Shown piece after piece: positions 14,959 to 27,500 of a stretch of 64,000 nt of DNA (position 1 is its first letter; each line of letters starts with the position of its first letter). This DNA comes from Thunnus maccoyii (lineage: Eukaryota; Chordata; Actinopteri; Scombriformes; Scombridae): contig NC_056550.1 in the NCBI RefSeq assembly GCF_910596095.1, positions 10,042,501 to 10,106,500 on the forward strand, written 5' to 3'. The notes below the pieces were generated by a model. That model was not told where the DNA came from. It searched no databases and worked only from the letters and a program-made list of their open reading frames with translations. The position numbers and the translations under genes were made by a program.

Positions 14959-17900
14959 CGAGGCGGTCCTGGAGAAAGAAGAAAAGGAGATTTAGGTGAT
15001 GGTGGTGCTGATGACGCAGAGGTCCGGGGCAGATTGGGCCAGCTCAAACACATTCATGTCAGTGATGTGGGGGAAAAAATCATCAAAGCGGATGCTGCTG
15101 CTGCTGCCTTTCTTTCACACAGACACATCAGTGAAAAAGTGAGCAGAGCACAGAATAAAGTTTATGTTTTTTGGCCATTTTTTCTGAAACAATAAGAATA
15201 AGACCCAGTGGTTACTTTACAGGGAAAACAGCAAAAAACTACATATTTTCTGGGAGTAATTTATATTGATAAACATAATTTCATCCACAAAGCTCAATTA
15301 ACACTTAGGAAGCCACAAGACATGTTTAGGTGATTATCGGCTGTAACACTTGTGTGTCACTTGTCCCTAGGTTGTCTCGGCTCAAGAGAAGACAGCCTGA
15401 GGAAGAGATCCACTACCAATGGCCATATGGTTCGTGAATGTCCCATGGGAAGAGCACTCTGCACTGGATCAGCCATTCTAATAGCGACTGACACTGCTTG
15501 GACACCAGGGGGGGCTAACACTGGCATCTGTTCCCCTGATTTTGGACACAATGAAAGATCAAAAGGAAATACAATGTGTTGCAGGTGGAGACAGACAGCT
15601 GTTCCCTTTGGACAAAAGATGAATGTTATCAGCAGTTTACAGTGTGTTTCCAGTCATCTGCATCGCAGCCAGTTCAGATACAGCATCCTGCCGCATGAAG
15701 TGAAAAAGAATGAGACGGATGTGACACCGAACATCCAAACTGTGCAAGATCTGGCAACAGACTGCACAAGGAACTGACTCAAAACTTGCCACTTCAGTCA
15801 CAGTGTGTAACATCTCAGCAGAGCAGGCAAAAGTATTACGTCTGCTGCAAACTTAATCACTCACAGAACAACTTGTTTTGACCATTTGTCCTTTTTAAGT
15901 TTTCAGAATGCAATGCTGCTTAGCAGGCTCACTCATCCTTGAGGTCTAATTTAAAATGTGTCCTTTAAGATCATCCATACAGTATGTCTGCTTCAGGGCT
16001 GTATGCACTCTCAGGAGCACAGTTAGGAACTCTGGGCACACTGGCAAGACATAACACTGACACTGGACACAAGCTGTGCAACTATAAGATATAGAAGGGC
16101 CCTAAGCTGTTTTGGGCCCTCTTAAAAATCAGGAACAATATCCTACACTTGCCACACTCCTAAGTATATAAGTATAGAGGAAGAGTTATTTCTTTGATCC
16201 AGTATGTCATTTGTTGATCAAGATCACATTAGTAAGTGGGGTCAAATTACATTTTCCAACCACAAAGTTAACAGTAATAGATTAGTAATGACAGTTGTGA
16301 TGAGAGCTGGCCAAATGTGTGAGAACCTCAAAACAAGTGCTTCAGATATGAATTTGTTCATCCTCTGTTGTGTACGTTTTTGTTTTTTTTATAATGTTGC
16401 AAATGTATGCTAGATACATGGATGAATCTCAGTGCATGATATCGGTTGTTGTGTTTTTAAATCCAGTTTAGGTGTGAGATTTCTGTTTTATTGTACTCCC
16501 TCTGTTACTTTTGTTATGAATTCAGAATTCAGTTCATAAAATCTGTATTCTTAGAAGCAATAATGAACTGGTTTCAAGAAATTGGGCAGTTAAATAAGTA
16601 GTTATACGGATGAATCAGGTAAATGTTTAATCCATCTACTAGGGTTGGTTGTGGATGAGTTGAAGAAAACTGCCCAGTGTCAGTGATTTTTATAAAGGGA
16701 TATTCTCTTGAGATTTAGTGAATATTTAAGTGCTGTACATACTGTAAGAGTATTTGCAGCCCAGCAAATTAACTAAACTTTTTTTTTTTTCATTTTGGAG
16801 GCTACAACTCATTAAGGCAATACAAAAGAACCAGTATAAGCAAATTGTGCGTAATAATCATGGCAATGTGGTTGTGGTCAGCAACAGAAGCAGTAGAGAC
16901 GAAAAACATTTTCAAGAACATTTGTTCATTTTCACACTCGAAACAAATTTTAGTCCAGAATTTCGTTGCTTGTCAGTGTTTTGAACATGACTCTACCAGA
17001 CAACCTTTCACCAAGATGGCTCTGCTGTAGTCAGTTCAGACTGTTCAGATGTCATTTTGAACAACACTTGGCCCACTCAGCTCAAATGCTGCACCAAACA
17101 TAGCCAGATAAATTGTCCACAGCCACATTGTGCAATGAGAGGACAGGGTTGAAAACAAAAAAAAAAAATTAAGTGTCAAATACATGGATGACAGTGCAGG
17201 TAGGTAGGAGCAGATTTCCCAGGGCATTTCAAACCGATTTTCTCCAAGCGAGAGTTCAACCAGTACGGATTAGTGATAGCTGATACCATTTTTGGGGGGA
17301 TGGAGGGGGGATTGAGGATGCCAGTAAGCAATATTTTGTGGCGACATTATTTGGATCAGTGTGTCCATAAGAATTTTATTTTTGGCATAATAGAAATTCC
17401 TAAGAATCAGCATGTAGACCGCAAGACACTAAAGCTCAGGATACTAATATTCATGAAATATAGTAAAACATGTTTGTATGGAATCTGATAAAAAAAAAAA
17501 TCATAATATCAGGTAAGGGCTTCCTGTAGATGAACAGTGTTGATGTATATTCGACAAAGTATATAATCAAACTGCATCATGCTGGATGTGGATGACACCA
17601 GGAGGCTGACTTTTAACTGGGGGTCAATGTCAGTGTTGTGAGTTGAGTAATTCAACTGTAAAAGCTGCTCCCAGTATTGAGAAATCCAGTGAAGCAATTA
17701 GACAGGGTGGATCCTTGTTTTGTATGAAAACTCTTCATGAATCACTGGCGTTAGTTGTAGGTAAAAAGAACGTTTGATGCCTCACTGCTGGTCAGGTCCT
17801 GATCAGCTCTCTGCTCACAGCGTCTTGGTTCAGTGGAGCGCTTGTGTTATCCCTCCACATCTGCTTCCTCGCAGACATGCACATGCTATTATAAGCTATG

Positions 17901-19378
17901 GAGTGTAACAGAGTTTTATTTTCCAATGTGTATTTAATAAACTTTGAGCGAATGCCAGCTTTTTGCCTCTTATTTCAACTGTCATTTTTTATACATATGT
18001 GTATATGTTGTTTTGAAGTAAATGAATAAGTTGGTCATCTCTGATTGTTTACTAGTAACTATGTGCTCTGTAAGCATTGTGTTACACTACAATTTGTCCA
18101 CAGGGGAGCGTCAATGCACCAGCGAACAACCGCTTGTTGGAAGTTTTGAATGCCACTAGTGCTTGATAAAGGAAATCCTCAGCAGATCAGACAGAAGTCT
18201 TCTCGTGCTCAGATTCGTTCAAATCTACAGAGTATAACAGGAATATACTCAGTGAAATGTCTGTGATTGACAACTGACACTACCTGGGGTGTCCTGATGT
18301 TAGAACTATCTGCTGATCCTTGACTGAGAAAAGGGTTAAAAAGTTGGTAATACCAGTAATGTTTGAGCTTGCTCTGATGCAGCTATGAAGTGTGCCAATT
18401 GTTCGTAGATATAATACTATTTCACACACAAAAAAATTGAATCAGTAATTTCATTCTCAGAGGGGTTCATATAAACAAGTGAAGTGTATAAAATGAAGAT
18501 TTGATTGAGCTCCTTCAGCACTAATCTACAGAAAAACTGCCGCTTGTATTTTCACATTTTTCCTCCTACAATATCCTCTTTATTTTTTTCTTAATTTTAC
18601 CTTTATGGGTAAGTAATAACTAACTATTTGTGTTGTCAGTGTACGTTTTCCCCTCTATTTTACCATGATATCAAAATTAGGTGAAGTGTGTCAGTGCATG
18701 TTAGGAGCTCAGAAATGGCTTTGAGTGACTAAAGTTATACAGTGTCTGATGCACTGTTGTAGACACCATAACTTTTAAATGTCACTTTGCATCTAAACAG
18801 AGAAGTGAAACTTGTTGGGAAGGAAGTGAAAAGAAGTTTAAATAAACAGATGAATTCACCATACATGTGAAATGATTAGTGTAAAAAGAAGAAATAAGAG
18901 ATCATATGACTAGTGACAATATGAAACATTTTATTAATACCAAAGTTTGAGATTTAAGCTAAACAATGTACAGTGTAATTTACAGCAGATAAAAATACTA
19001 TATACAACAGATAAAAACAACAACAAACAAACACAGACCTTTCAGGACACATCATACAGAAAAAAAATCTATAATTCATCCACTGACAATAGTGCAAATA
19101 TGCTTCTTGAATTTGAAGCAGGAATTACATACCTGAAGGAGAAATTATTTCCTTTCAGCACACAGTGGAATATTAGAAAGAATCTGGCACGATTAACTGT
19201 TGAATAAAGCAGCAAGTAACCTTCCATGTTTGTTTTAGTGCACTCTCTCTTAGGCTCTCTGTTTGTTACTGTCACAGTCTCTCAAGAATATGTGCTCTAG
19301 AGAATGTAGTTGCTTAAGTAATCTTGTAGTGTGAACACGCAAGTTTATAGCCTTGTGGTGTAGAAGTTTTACAACGTT
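14959..19378. other. dexi-ciita intergenic region (convergent 3' ends)
   Basis: No gene is supported here. dexi and ciita converge on this 4.4 kb stretch, so it should contain both 3' UTRs. AATAAA occurs at 15154 and again near 17936 (taataaac) for dexi. On the minus strand, reversed signals (tttatt) lie near 18580 and 18930 for ciita. The longest open frame (15352-15777, plus strand) starts without any recognisable domain and has no homolog I recognise. The sequence is A/T-rich, with short poly-A/T runs. Confidence 0.6.
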
Positions 19379-21590
19379 CTAATGCCAAAGGATCCTGTGG
19401 TCCTGTTGTTGAAGTCTCTCAAATACTCCATATGGAATACACTGGTTCCACATCCTGAGGTGAGATGAGAGAAAAGAAGAAACATGGTGAGAAATTAAAA
19501 AAAAACATTTGGATAAAGATAAAGAGATACAATTAAGTAATTTGAGAGGATAGGAAAGGAAATTAGATAACAACCCTTCAGTTTTACTTTTGGTTGGGGT
19601 TTTCTCACCTCAAAGTCTTGATTTTTTTACAGTTTCTCAGACTGACTCCCAAGCTCTGTGCTCCAACATCTGTTAATTTGTTATACTTCACACTGTCAAA
19701 CAGAATAAAACAAGTTTAGACTTAACATGTCTCTTCAGCGTAACACTACTGTATCTACTGACACACACAGGAGCCTTAAATGTCTAATGAAAATGTGAGA
19801 TGTAGTCATACTCTAGGTCAGTGAGAGAAGCCATTTGGGGGAGGGCAGCAGCCAAACTCTCTGCCCCTTCATCAGAAATCACGTTACTGTAGAGACTGGA
19901 AAAACAAAGAGAGGGAGAGGAAGTGAAATTAAGTGGGTCTACTGTGGGAACCATTATGTTGTGTGTGTGGGTGTAGAATAAATACCTTAAACAGTGCAGT
20001 TTGGGCAGATCCCTCAGTGTGGTTGCTAGTTTCTTTACCCCCTGGTCTCCTATACAATTCTGTGACAGACTGTAAACCAGGAGGAGGAAACACACAGTTC
20101 AACACACTTAGATAAAGATCTGTATTGTACTATACTTATACCGTATTATCATCTTAGTGGGACTAAATAAGTAAAGTACAAGAAATATATACATTTTTAG
20201 ACAATTTTACTGTCTCCACTTCACTAACACAGGTTTAAGTAAGCGTTAAAAATGGCTTTCTTGTGACAAAAATGATTTCCTATATTACTGAGTTTTACTT
20301 TTTCTTTGACATCTTTTTCCAAAGTGCACATATTTCCCTTCAGTGGCTAAAGCAGACATTTAAAAATTCAAGTCTAATGCCAAATGATTACATGATACAT
20401 TTTTTTTCTATTGGAAATTCTAAATATTTTGCTTTTTAGCCACTTCAGCAGCATAAATCTAGGGATAGCAATGCCAGTCTTTAGGTCCACTGGTCCACAA
20501 TTTTGGCCCATACTAAAATATCTTGGCAGCTGTTGAATGGATTGCCACGGAATTTACAAAGATATTAATGATATCCAGAGGGTGAATTATAATGACTTTG
20601 GTGATCCCCTGACATTTCACCTAGTGCCACCAGCAGATTTTTCACTTGTCCTGTGAAATATCTCAACATTTACTGGATGGATTGATACATTCATTCATGG
20701 TTACAAGATAATGTAACCTAATGACATTGACTTTTATTGTGGGGCCACCCTGAGTTTGACTTTTGTGTTTTTTGTGAAATGTCTTAACAACCATTGGACA
20801 GATTGCTGTGAAATTTGGTCTTTTTTTTATCCACCCCAGCCTGGGAGCAGATTAAAACAAGATGAGAGAGGAGTTCAGATGTTGTACTCACTTGAGTATC
20901 TCCAGGGAACAGAGGGAGACTAAAGCATCAGCCAATTTCTCAGCTCCTTTGTCTCCGATTTTACTGTTCTCTAAACTGAAGGAGGAGAGAGAGAGAGAGT
21001 GCGAGTGTCAGATACTAGTAACACAAAGAGAGATTGATGCACTGAGAGTAGACAAAATGTAAAGGTGTGTATACTTACTCTAAGTGCTGTAGGTTATGTA
21101 AACCTGGCAGGAGCTCCCACAGCTTGGGAAGAGCCAGGGGGCCACTCTCTGGACCAAGCCTAGAAGGAAAGACACCAGTGTCATCATTGTCATCATTGTC
21201 GTCCTCATTATCATCCTCTTCATACATAAAATATCAGAGCTACTCACTCAAACTCCAGCTTGTGTAGCTCTTTGACTGCTGGCACTCCCTCTGCCAGGAT
21301 GGAATCTGATTGGCTGGAGCTACTGGAGAACACAACACGCACTTTAGCTTATATGTTGCAACGTAAATCTGTGTGTATCTATATGTTTGCGTCCATACAT
21401 GGTGCATTACCTGTCTGACAGCCTCCTGTGCACGTGTATGTTAACCAGCTTGGCCAGGTGCTCTATGTGACACACCTGCGTGGCTTTCAGAGGGTGGATC
21501 TTGAACTTGGAGATCACCTGTTGTAGGAGCCCCTCTTCACCACTCTGCTCTAGCTGCCCCCATAGGGTGATGACATCAGCAATGCATGCC
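19379..21590 (-). CDS. ciita: ciita exons 15-22: leucine-rich repeat region and C-terminus
   Basis: Exons 18-21 (20892-20975, 19986-20069, 19812-19895, 19609-19692) are each exactly 84 bp with phase 2-2, so each encodes one 28-residue ribonuclease-inhibitor-type LRR. Repeats are of the form LENSKIGDKGAEKLADAL, LSQNCIGDQGVKKLATTL, LYSNVISDEGAESLAAAL and VKYNKLTDVGAQSLGVSL. Exons 15-17 (180, 75 and 81 bp, also phase 2-2) encode the transition and degenerate first repeats. Exon 22 ends at a TAG at 19379-19381. In CIITA the LRRs serve nuclear import and partner binding. Confidence 0.92.
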
Positions 21591-24500
21591 CTAGAAGATA
21601 CCCAAAGCTTCAGTCTCACAAGGCCTAACATTGTGTTGCTAAGTTATGATTGGACATTCACTGTTTAAGGGAGGGGTTTAGCAAACAATCAACTGATACC
21701 AAGCAGTTTTTTGAGATGTGGACTATAACCAGTACCTGTATGTGTTGATGTTGCTGAGCCCCACCAGGGCCCTGAGTCCAGAGATCTGTATCCCAGAGTC
21801 CTCCAGATCCAAACAGAAACTTCTACCTTCAGTTCCGCCCCTTTCGAGAACATTCTGCATAGCGAACATGTCCAGTGGGCTGAGTGAAACTCTGTGAAAT
21901 GTCAGAACCTCTGGAAGGTTCACTGCCAGGTGAGTAGCCAATCGTGTGCCCCCACTATCTTTGCTATCGTCCCCATGCGTGAAACTTGCCTCATAAACAA
22001 AGTGACACGCCTCCAGAATCTGTGCGGGGCTCAGGTCAACATGGGAAAGACCCTCAAGGTGTTTGGTTACTAAACCCTGCTTGCTGACTACCATGTCTCT
22101 GAAAGTTGTCTCTGTGTACAGGTGAAGCCTCTGCAGCTCTGTCCTGTTGTGGAAAAGGAGGCCAACTGCAAATCGTTGAGTCAGCTCCAGCTCCTCTCTT
22201 TGGGGTCGCCGACGCCCCTTTGAGCCCGACTGGAAAGGGAGGGACTGGAGGAAAGTACGGTCTGATACAGTCCTGGGGGATACAGAAAGTGAAATAGGGT
22301 CAAGGAAATTCAGACATGGTAGTGCACTGAAAGTGAAAGAGAAAAGAGGCAGACAATGGAAATGAAAGGGGATATGCTCTTTCATATTTAATTTAACAAG
22401 GAACATAGAGGATGCTGTGCCAAATCAAATGTTTATTGAACCATGTCTTCAGTCCACTCTATCAATGAAACCACTTGTGACTCAACATTTTATTTATATT
22501 ATTCTGTGGGAAAATAAAATTCTGATGAATCAAGAAACTGCGTATCTTTACCTTGACAGAGCCAGATGGACCCCTGCCAGGTAACTCTGAAGAAAGGGGT
22601 TGGCCCACATCAGGATGTTATCGCTGATATTGTTTTCCATATCTGTGCTTCCTTGGTTTTCCCTTTTTTGTCCTTTCTGTCCTCTTCCTGTTTTCTCTCT
22701 GTCCTCTCCTTCCCCTCCCTCCCTCTCACCACATGAAAACACCTGCTTCGTTTTCAGGTGGTGAGAGAGGAAGAGCCCTGTCCTGAGACCAAACGCCTCG
22801 AGTTTGGTGGCTATGGTCCGTCCCGTGGGAATGATGGAAGAGTTGGCTTTGACCCCTTCCCAGGCCAAAGAGCTCAGCTGGGACAGCAACTCTCTCTCCT
22901 CTGTGCTATCTACATCACCTCCATCACTCTTCATCTCCTCTGCTTCCACTTCACCTGCCTCTTTCTCCTGTACTTTTGCCCGCCTTGCTCTTTGGGTGCG
23001 AGAGCGAGTGCGCACCTGTGCTCGGGACTTTCTCTGAGTATTTTTGGAACCTCTCTTCGCCTGAGTGTTATTTGAGGTATGTGTCTGGGTTTCTTCTCCA
23101 GATTGAATGGATATTTGTGCTTGAGCCTCAGCCTGTGAATGTGTGCTCCTGCAGTCTCTTTCTATTTTCAGGCGAAGCACTTGATGGCAGAGTCCGGTTA
23201 AAGTTCTCGGTAGGATCTCTGAACTTTTGAACTGCTCTAAAACCAAGCACACCAGCCGACATAGCCCAGGGTTCCAGCAGAGATGATGTAGATAGCTGCA
23301 GTTTTTTAAGCAGTCCATGGCAGATGTCCTGAGGGCAGGATCAGTAAAGTACTGGGACAAATAACTCTCGACATATGTGGGGGTGAAGCCACTCATTTCC
23401 AAAAGGCTGTCTGCCCGCCGAAGTAGCTGGCTGGCAGTGCCTCTTGGTCGGGTAGAGAGCAGAAGAGTGCAGCCGGGAAGAAGGACCCTCTGAAGGATGG
23501 CAGAGTATAGCTGTCTCACTGTGTAGGTCTGCGCTTTACTGTCTTTTTGCAATGATGTGATCAAGTCTTTTTCCTGAGTCTGGAGAAGAATTTCATAGTC
23601 CCGCAACTCGTCAAACCCATCAAAAATGATTAGCACACGCTTAGGGGCTGCAAGGATTTGAGCATACACTGCTTGGGGGTCGATGCAGGAAGGGGCAAAG
23701 GAGGAGAGGTTGAGCAGGAGGGTCTGAAGGCTATAGGTCGGCTCTGTTATGGTGAGTGCTTTGCCATCCAATAAGAAGACAAAGTCAAACTGTGGGATGC
23801 AGTCTCTGGCCCAGTCAAGACACAGCTTCCTGATCAGGGTGGTTTTCCCCATGCCTGCATTGCCGAGTAGCAATATGTAGCGTTTGGGCTTGTCTCCATT
23901 TGAGCTCTCAAAGATCTGATGAGAAACAATTAAACATACACTTACACCAGTCATATAAACAAATCAAAATACTAAGCTGCATGATATTAGTTACACATTT
24001 GACTGTGTTCAGTAAGCACATAATCTGACGATGATTGCTGTACGCTGTCCAGTAAAAGTGGACCTCTTACCTGACTCTGCCCCAACAAGCTTTTTTGTTG
24101 GTCTGTTTCTCCCATGATGACTAGCTCTTTGTCCAGGCATTTGTTTGGGTTTTTTCCAGAGCGAAGAATCTCTCTCTGGATCACTTGCACATCGATGTAA
24201 TGAGAGGTCAGGTTCATCCCTGGTTCCATATCTTGGCAGGTTTGACTCATGTGGGCTTTGGCTTCCTGAATGTAGTCCTTGACACCCTCTGAAAATAAAA
24301 CACATTGCCAAGCTGATCCTCCACACAACATTTGCAGTTTCAGGAATTTTTAGTTCAAAGCAAAAGAGAGGAGTGAGAGATGTGGGAACTTACGTGGAAT
24401 ATCAAGGACAGTGGGAGACTGAGGAACAGGTGATTCTTTACAAGGGGATGTTTCTGAAATGCAACAAGTCATAATATTTGTAACATGGCAGTAAACATAT

Positions 24501-27500
24501 AGGGAAACTTGCCCACAAGGAGAGAGAGGAATGAGACAGATACTGATACTCACCATTACTGGGGAAGAGTGGTGAGGCACGAGGAGGAGACATGGCTTTG
24601 CTAGCAGTGTCTGACAAAGATCCAGGTGGGGATGAACTCATTTGGACTGGTGCTACTGCACCGTCCACTAAAAAAAGGAGAAGAAAAATGAGGACCCTGT
24701 ATTCACACATAAACACTGCAATGTGTCTGCCATGTTGCTTTTTTAAAAGACAGAGTTAAAACTGTAAATGGGGAACCATAACCCACACAATACTGCCATT
24801 GTCAGATCTCAGTAGAAACTGTCACACATACACATGCACAAGTCAGAATGAAGAGTTTTACTCACCTGGGGAGAGGGGTGGCATTTGGCAGTTGCGGGGT
24901 GGCGAGGGAGCAGGCACTGTATTAGAAAAAAGGGATACAGTATTTGTGCAATTAACAGACATACATGGGGGAACAAGGCAAGGCATGGCAAGTAATTTAC
25001 TGTTTATGAGAATTCAGTAAGTGCGTTACAAAGTGCGAGCAATTCAACATACATTTTACACAAAATGTATAGACGATGTGCAACAAAGCAATGCACTCCA
25101 GAATGACTCAAAGGAGCGTTTTCTAATCTATCAGCAGTAATTGTAAAACATAATGATGTTGTATGGTGTGACAACGCTGTGATTAAGGTCTGGTTAGGTT
25201 TAGGCACAAAAACTACTTGGTTAAGGTTAGGGAAAGATCATGGTTTGGATCACTTGAAATATGGCATGGGTTACTTCCTTAAAGTTATGCAACCTTTGTC
25301 GTCATGGCAACAGTAAACACCATGACAATCAAAGTTTCAGTTTTTAAAAAAACTGTCCCGACTTGCGGTTGGAAACGTGACACTTTTAGTTAGAAGTGGA
25401 AAGCGAACAGCAGTCTCCTGCAGCTAAGTCCAAAATTTTGTAAATTTGTCATCTTATATTGATGTCATCTAAACTGCGTCACTTCCCCGGGTCATAATTA
25501 CTACGGCTGCTGGATGGCCGCTAGATGGCCACAAGATGGCGTAAACATAACTATAGGTCATTTTTGCTTGCTGAATTTTTGACCTATACTGTCATTTTTC
25601 TTGTGAGGATGGGCTGCAACGTAAGTAGGAATGCAATCAGCCAGGGTGACTGAAAATGCTTGCCTGGGTGTGTCGGGCCTTAAAGACTCAGTCCAAGGCA
25701 ATAGAGAGAATAAATATCTTTAATCTGTTTTAAGGTTAATTATATTGAGAAAAAACAGTGAAGTACTTAAAGACTGTGTCAGAAATTCCAATAAAGTTTT
25801 TCAGTCTTTCTAGTCTAGTCACTAAAATTTTGCTCTAGATGGATTAGATAATTCTAGTCTTCATTTCCTCTTGCACAATTAACATCTCACTGACACAATG
25901 TCATCAAAAGCATAACACTGTAAGCTCCACAAACAGGACATATTGCAGGGGTGTTGCATAGGACTGCACTAAATTGAACAGGTGTACCTAAAACTGATAA
26001 CTCAATGTATATGAATATTTAACTCACCAAATATGTATGTTGGTGTAGCAGCTGTATTGGGGAGTGGAAGTCTAATAACCGGAGGAGAGAGACTCAGTGT
26101 CTGAACAACCTGATATCCTGGAGTGTCTGGGATAGTGATAAACTGGATGGAGGGATGGAGATGAAGGATCCTCGGTGAAGGTGTGGAGAGGCCTGCTGTC
26201 TCTGCTGGACTCAGCTCTGATCCTGTGTCCCTGCCTGCCAAACAACCAGAGACAACATCCTTATCGTTCTCTGTAAACAGATTTTGTTAACCTTGAGCTT
26301 ATCAAAGACAGGGGTTGAAGAAGGGAAACAAGCTGATAGTTCAGTTTCCCAAGAAATAACAAGGGATTTATTGTTAAAGATTTTGTATTGAGACTGAGGC
26401 TTTTGTACTTGCAAACATAAAGACATATCCATCCAAGATTTGAAGTTAAGACAGTTAAAAGGTTGTTCTGCTTGTTTAGCCAAAAAACTACAAACTGTAA
26501 ACTGCATATTACCGTAAGTTCTGACTCCCTTTCAAAGGTATTTGAATTTCAAGTTAATTTGACCACAAAATGCGTGAAACATGTTTCATATTTGAAACAT
26601 GTTTCAAATATGAAACATGTTTCAAATATGAAACATGTATGTGATGGGAGGATCTTTTTAGATCTCAAAAAAATCTCACACCCTTTTCACATCCAGAAGT
26701 TACTGTTGTGTTTTCCTTGAGCAAAACATTCAACTAGGTACTCAGTGATCAACAGTAGACAACTTATTTGTAATGCAAGTGACTATCGACATCTTTGCTG
26801 GAATGACAAGATTTGTCATCATACTAAGAACTAAATTCGATATCTAAAACTAATTTGGAGGAAGTAGGGTGAGAGTTCTTCTTTTGCTTCATCAATGTGA
26901 CGCATCATCTAACAACTTAAAATTAAACTTCCTGTTTTTTCATCTCATTTTAGTGACATGAAGGAACCAGTTAACCATTGCTAACCAACATCCCTTTCAC
27001 CCAGGAGTCCACTGTTACTACTGTAGCCTCATGTGGTTTGCCTGTACACAGTATACAGTAATAGATAGTAAACTGTCATCTGCATAGTGATCAGTCTGTT
27101 GGTCTGTGGTCTGTTTAATACATTATCCTTAACGTTACAACTACATGGATTATAATATGTAATAAACCTGTCCAATTTGCAGCAATATAGCCTGAATTAC
27201 CTTAATTAGCCTACCCCCTGAAATAGATAATTTTAAAAAACTTTGAATATTTATCTGTTCCCCTAAGAATTCAGTCAATTTAGAGCAGGAGTAATCAAAA
27301 CTTACCCTGAGTGACAGTTGGCTCAGTCTGTGCTTTTTTAGTCTTTGCTTGACCTGCAAGAGTTGAAGAACAAACATTACAGCATGGTTTGATGGTAAAT
27401 TAAAGTCCCCCTCCACTCAAAAATATGTTTTTCTTCTTGTGCACAGACATCTTGAATGATGTCTGTGCAGAGTTTGACACTAGAAGGCTGTTTTCACATG

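Noticed and set aside
15352-15777. 141-codon open frame after dexi
   Set aside because: No recognisable domain, no splice or homology support. It starts inside probable dexi 3' UTR and is best seen as chance.
22758-23230. Plus-strand frames of 70-105 codons
   Set aside because: They are shadows of the ciita NACHT exon on the opposite strand.
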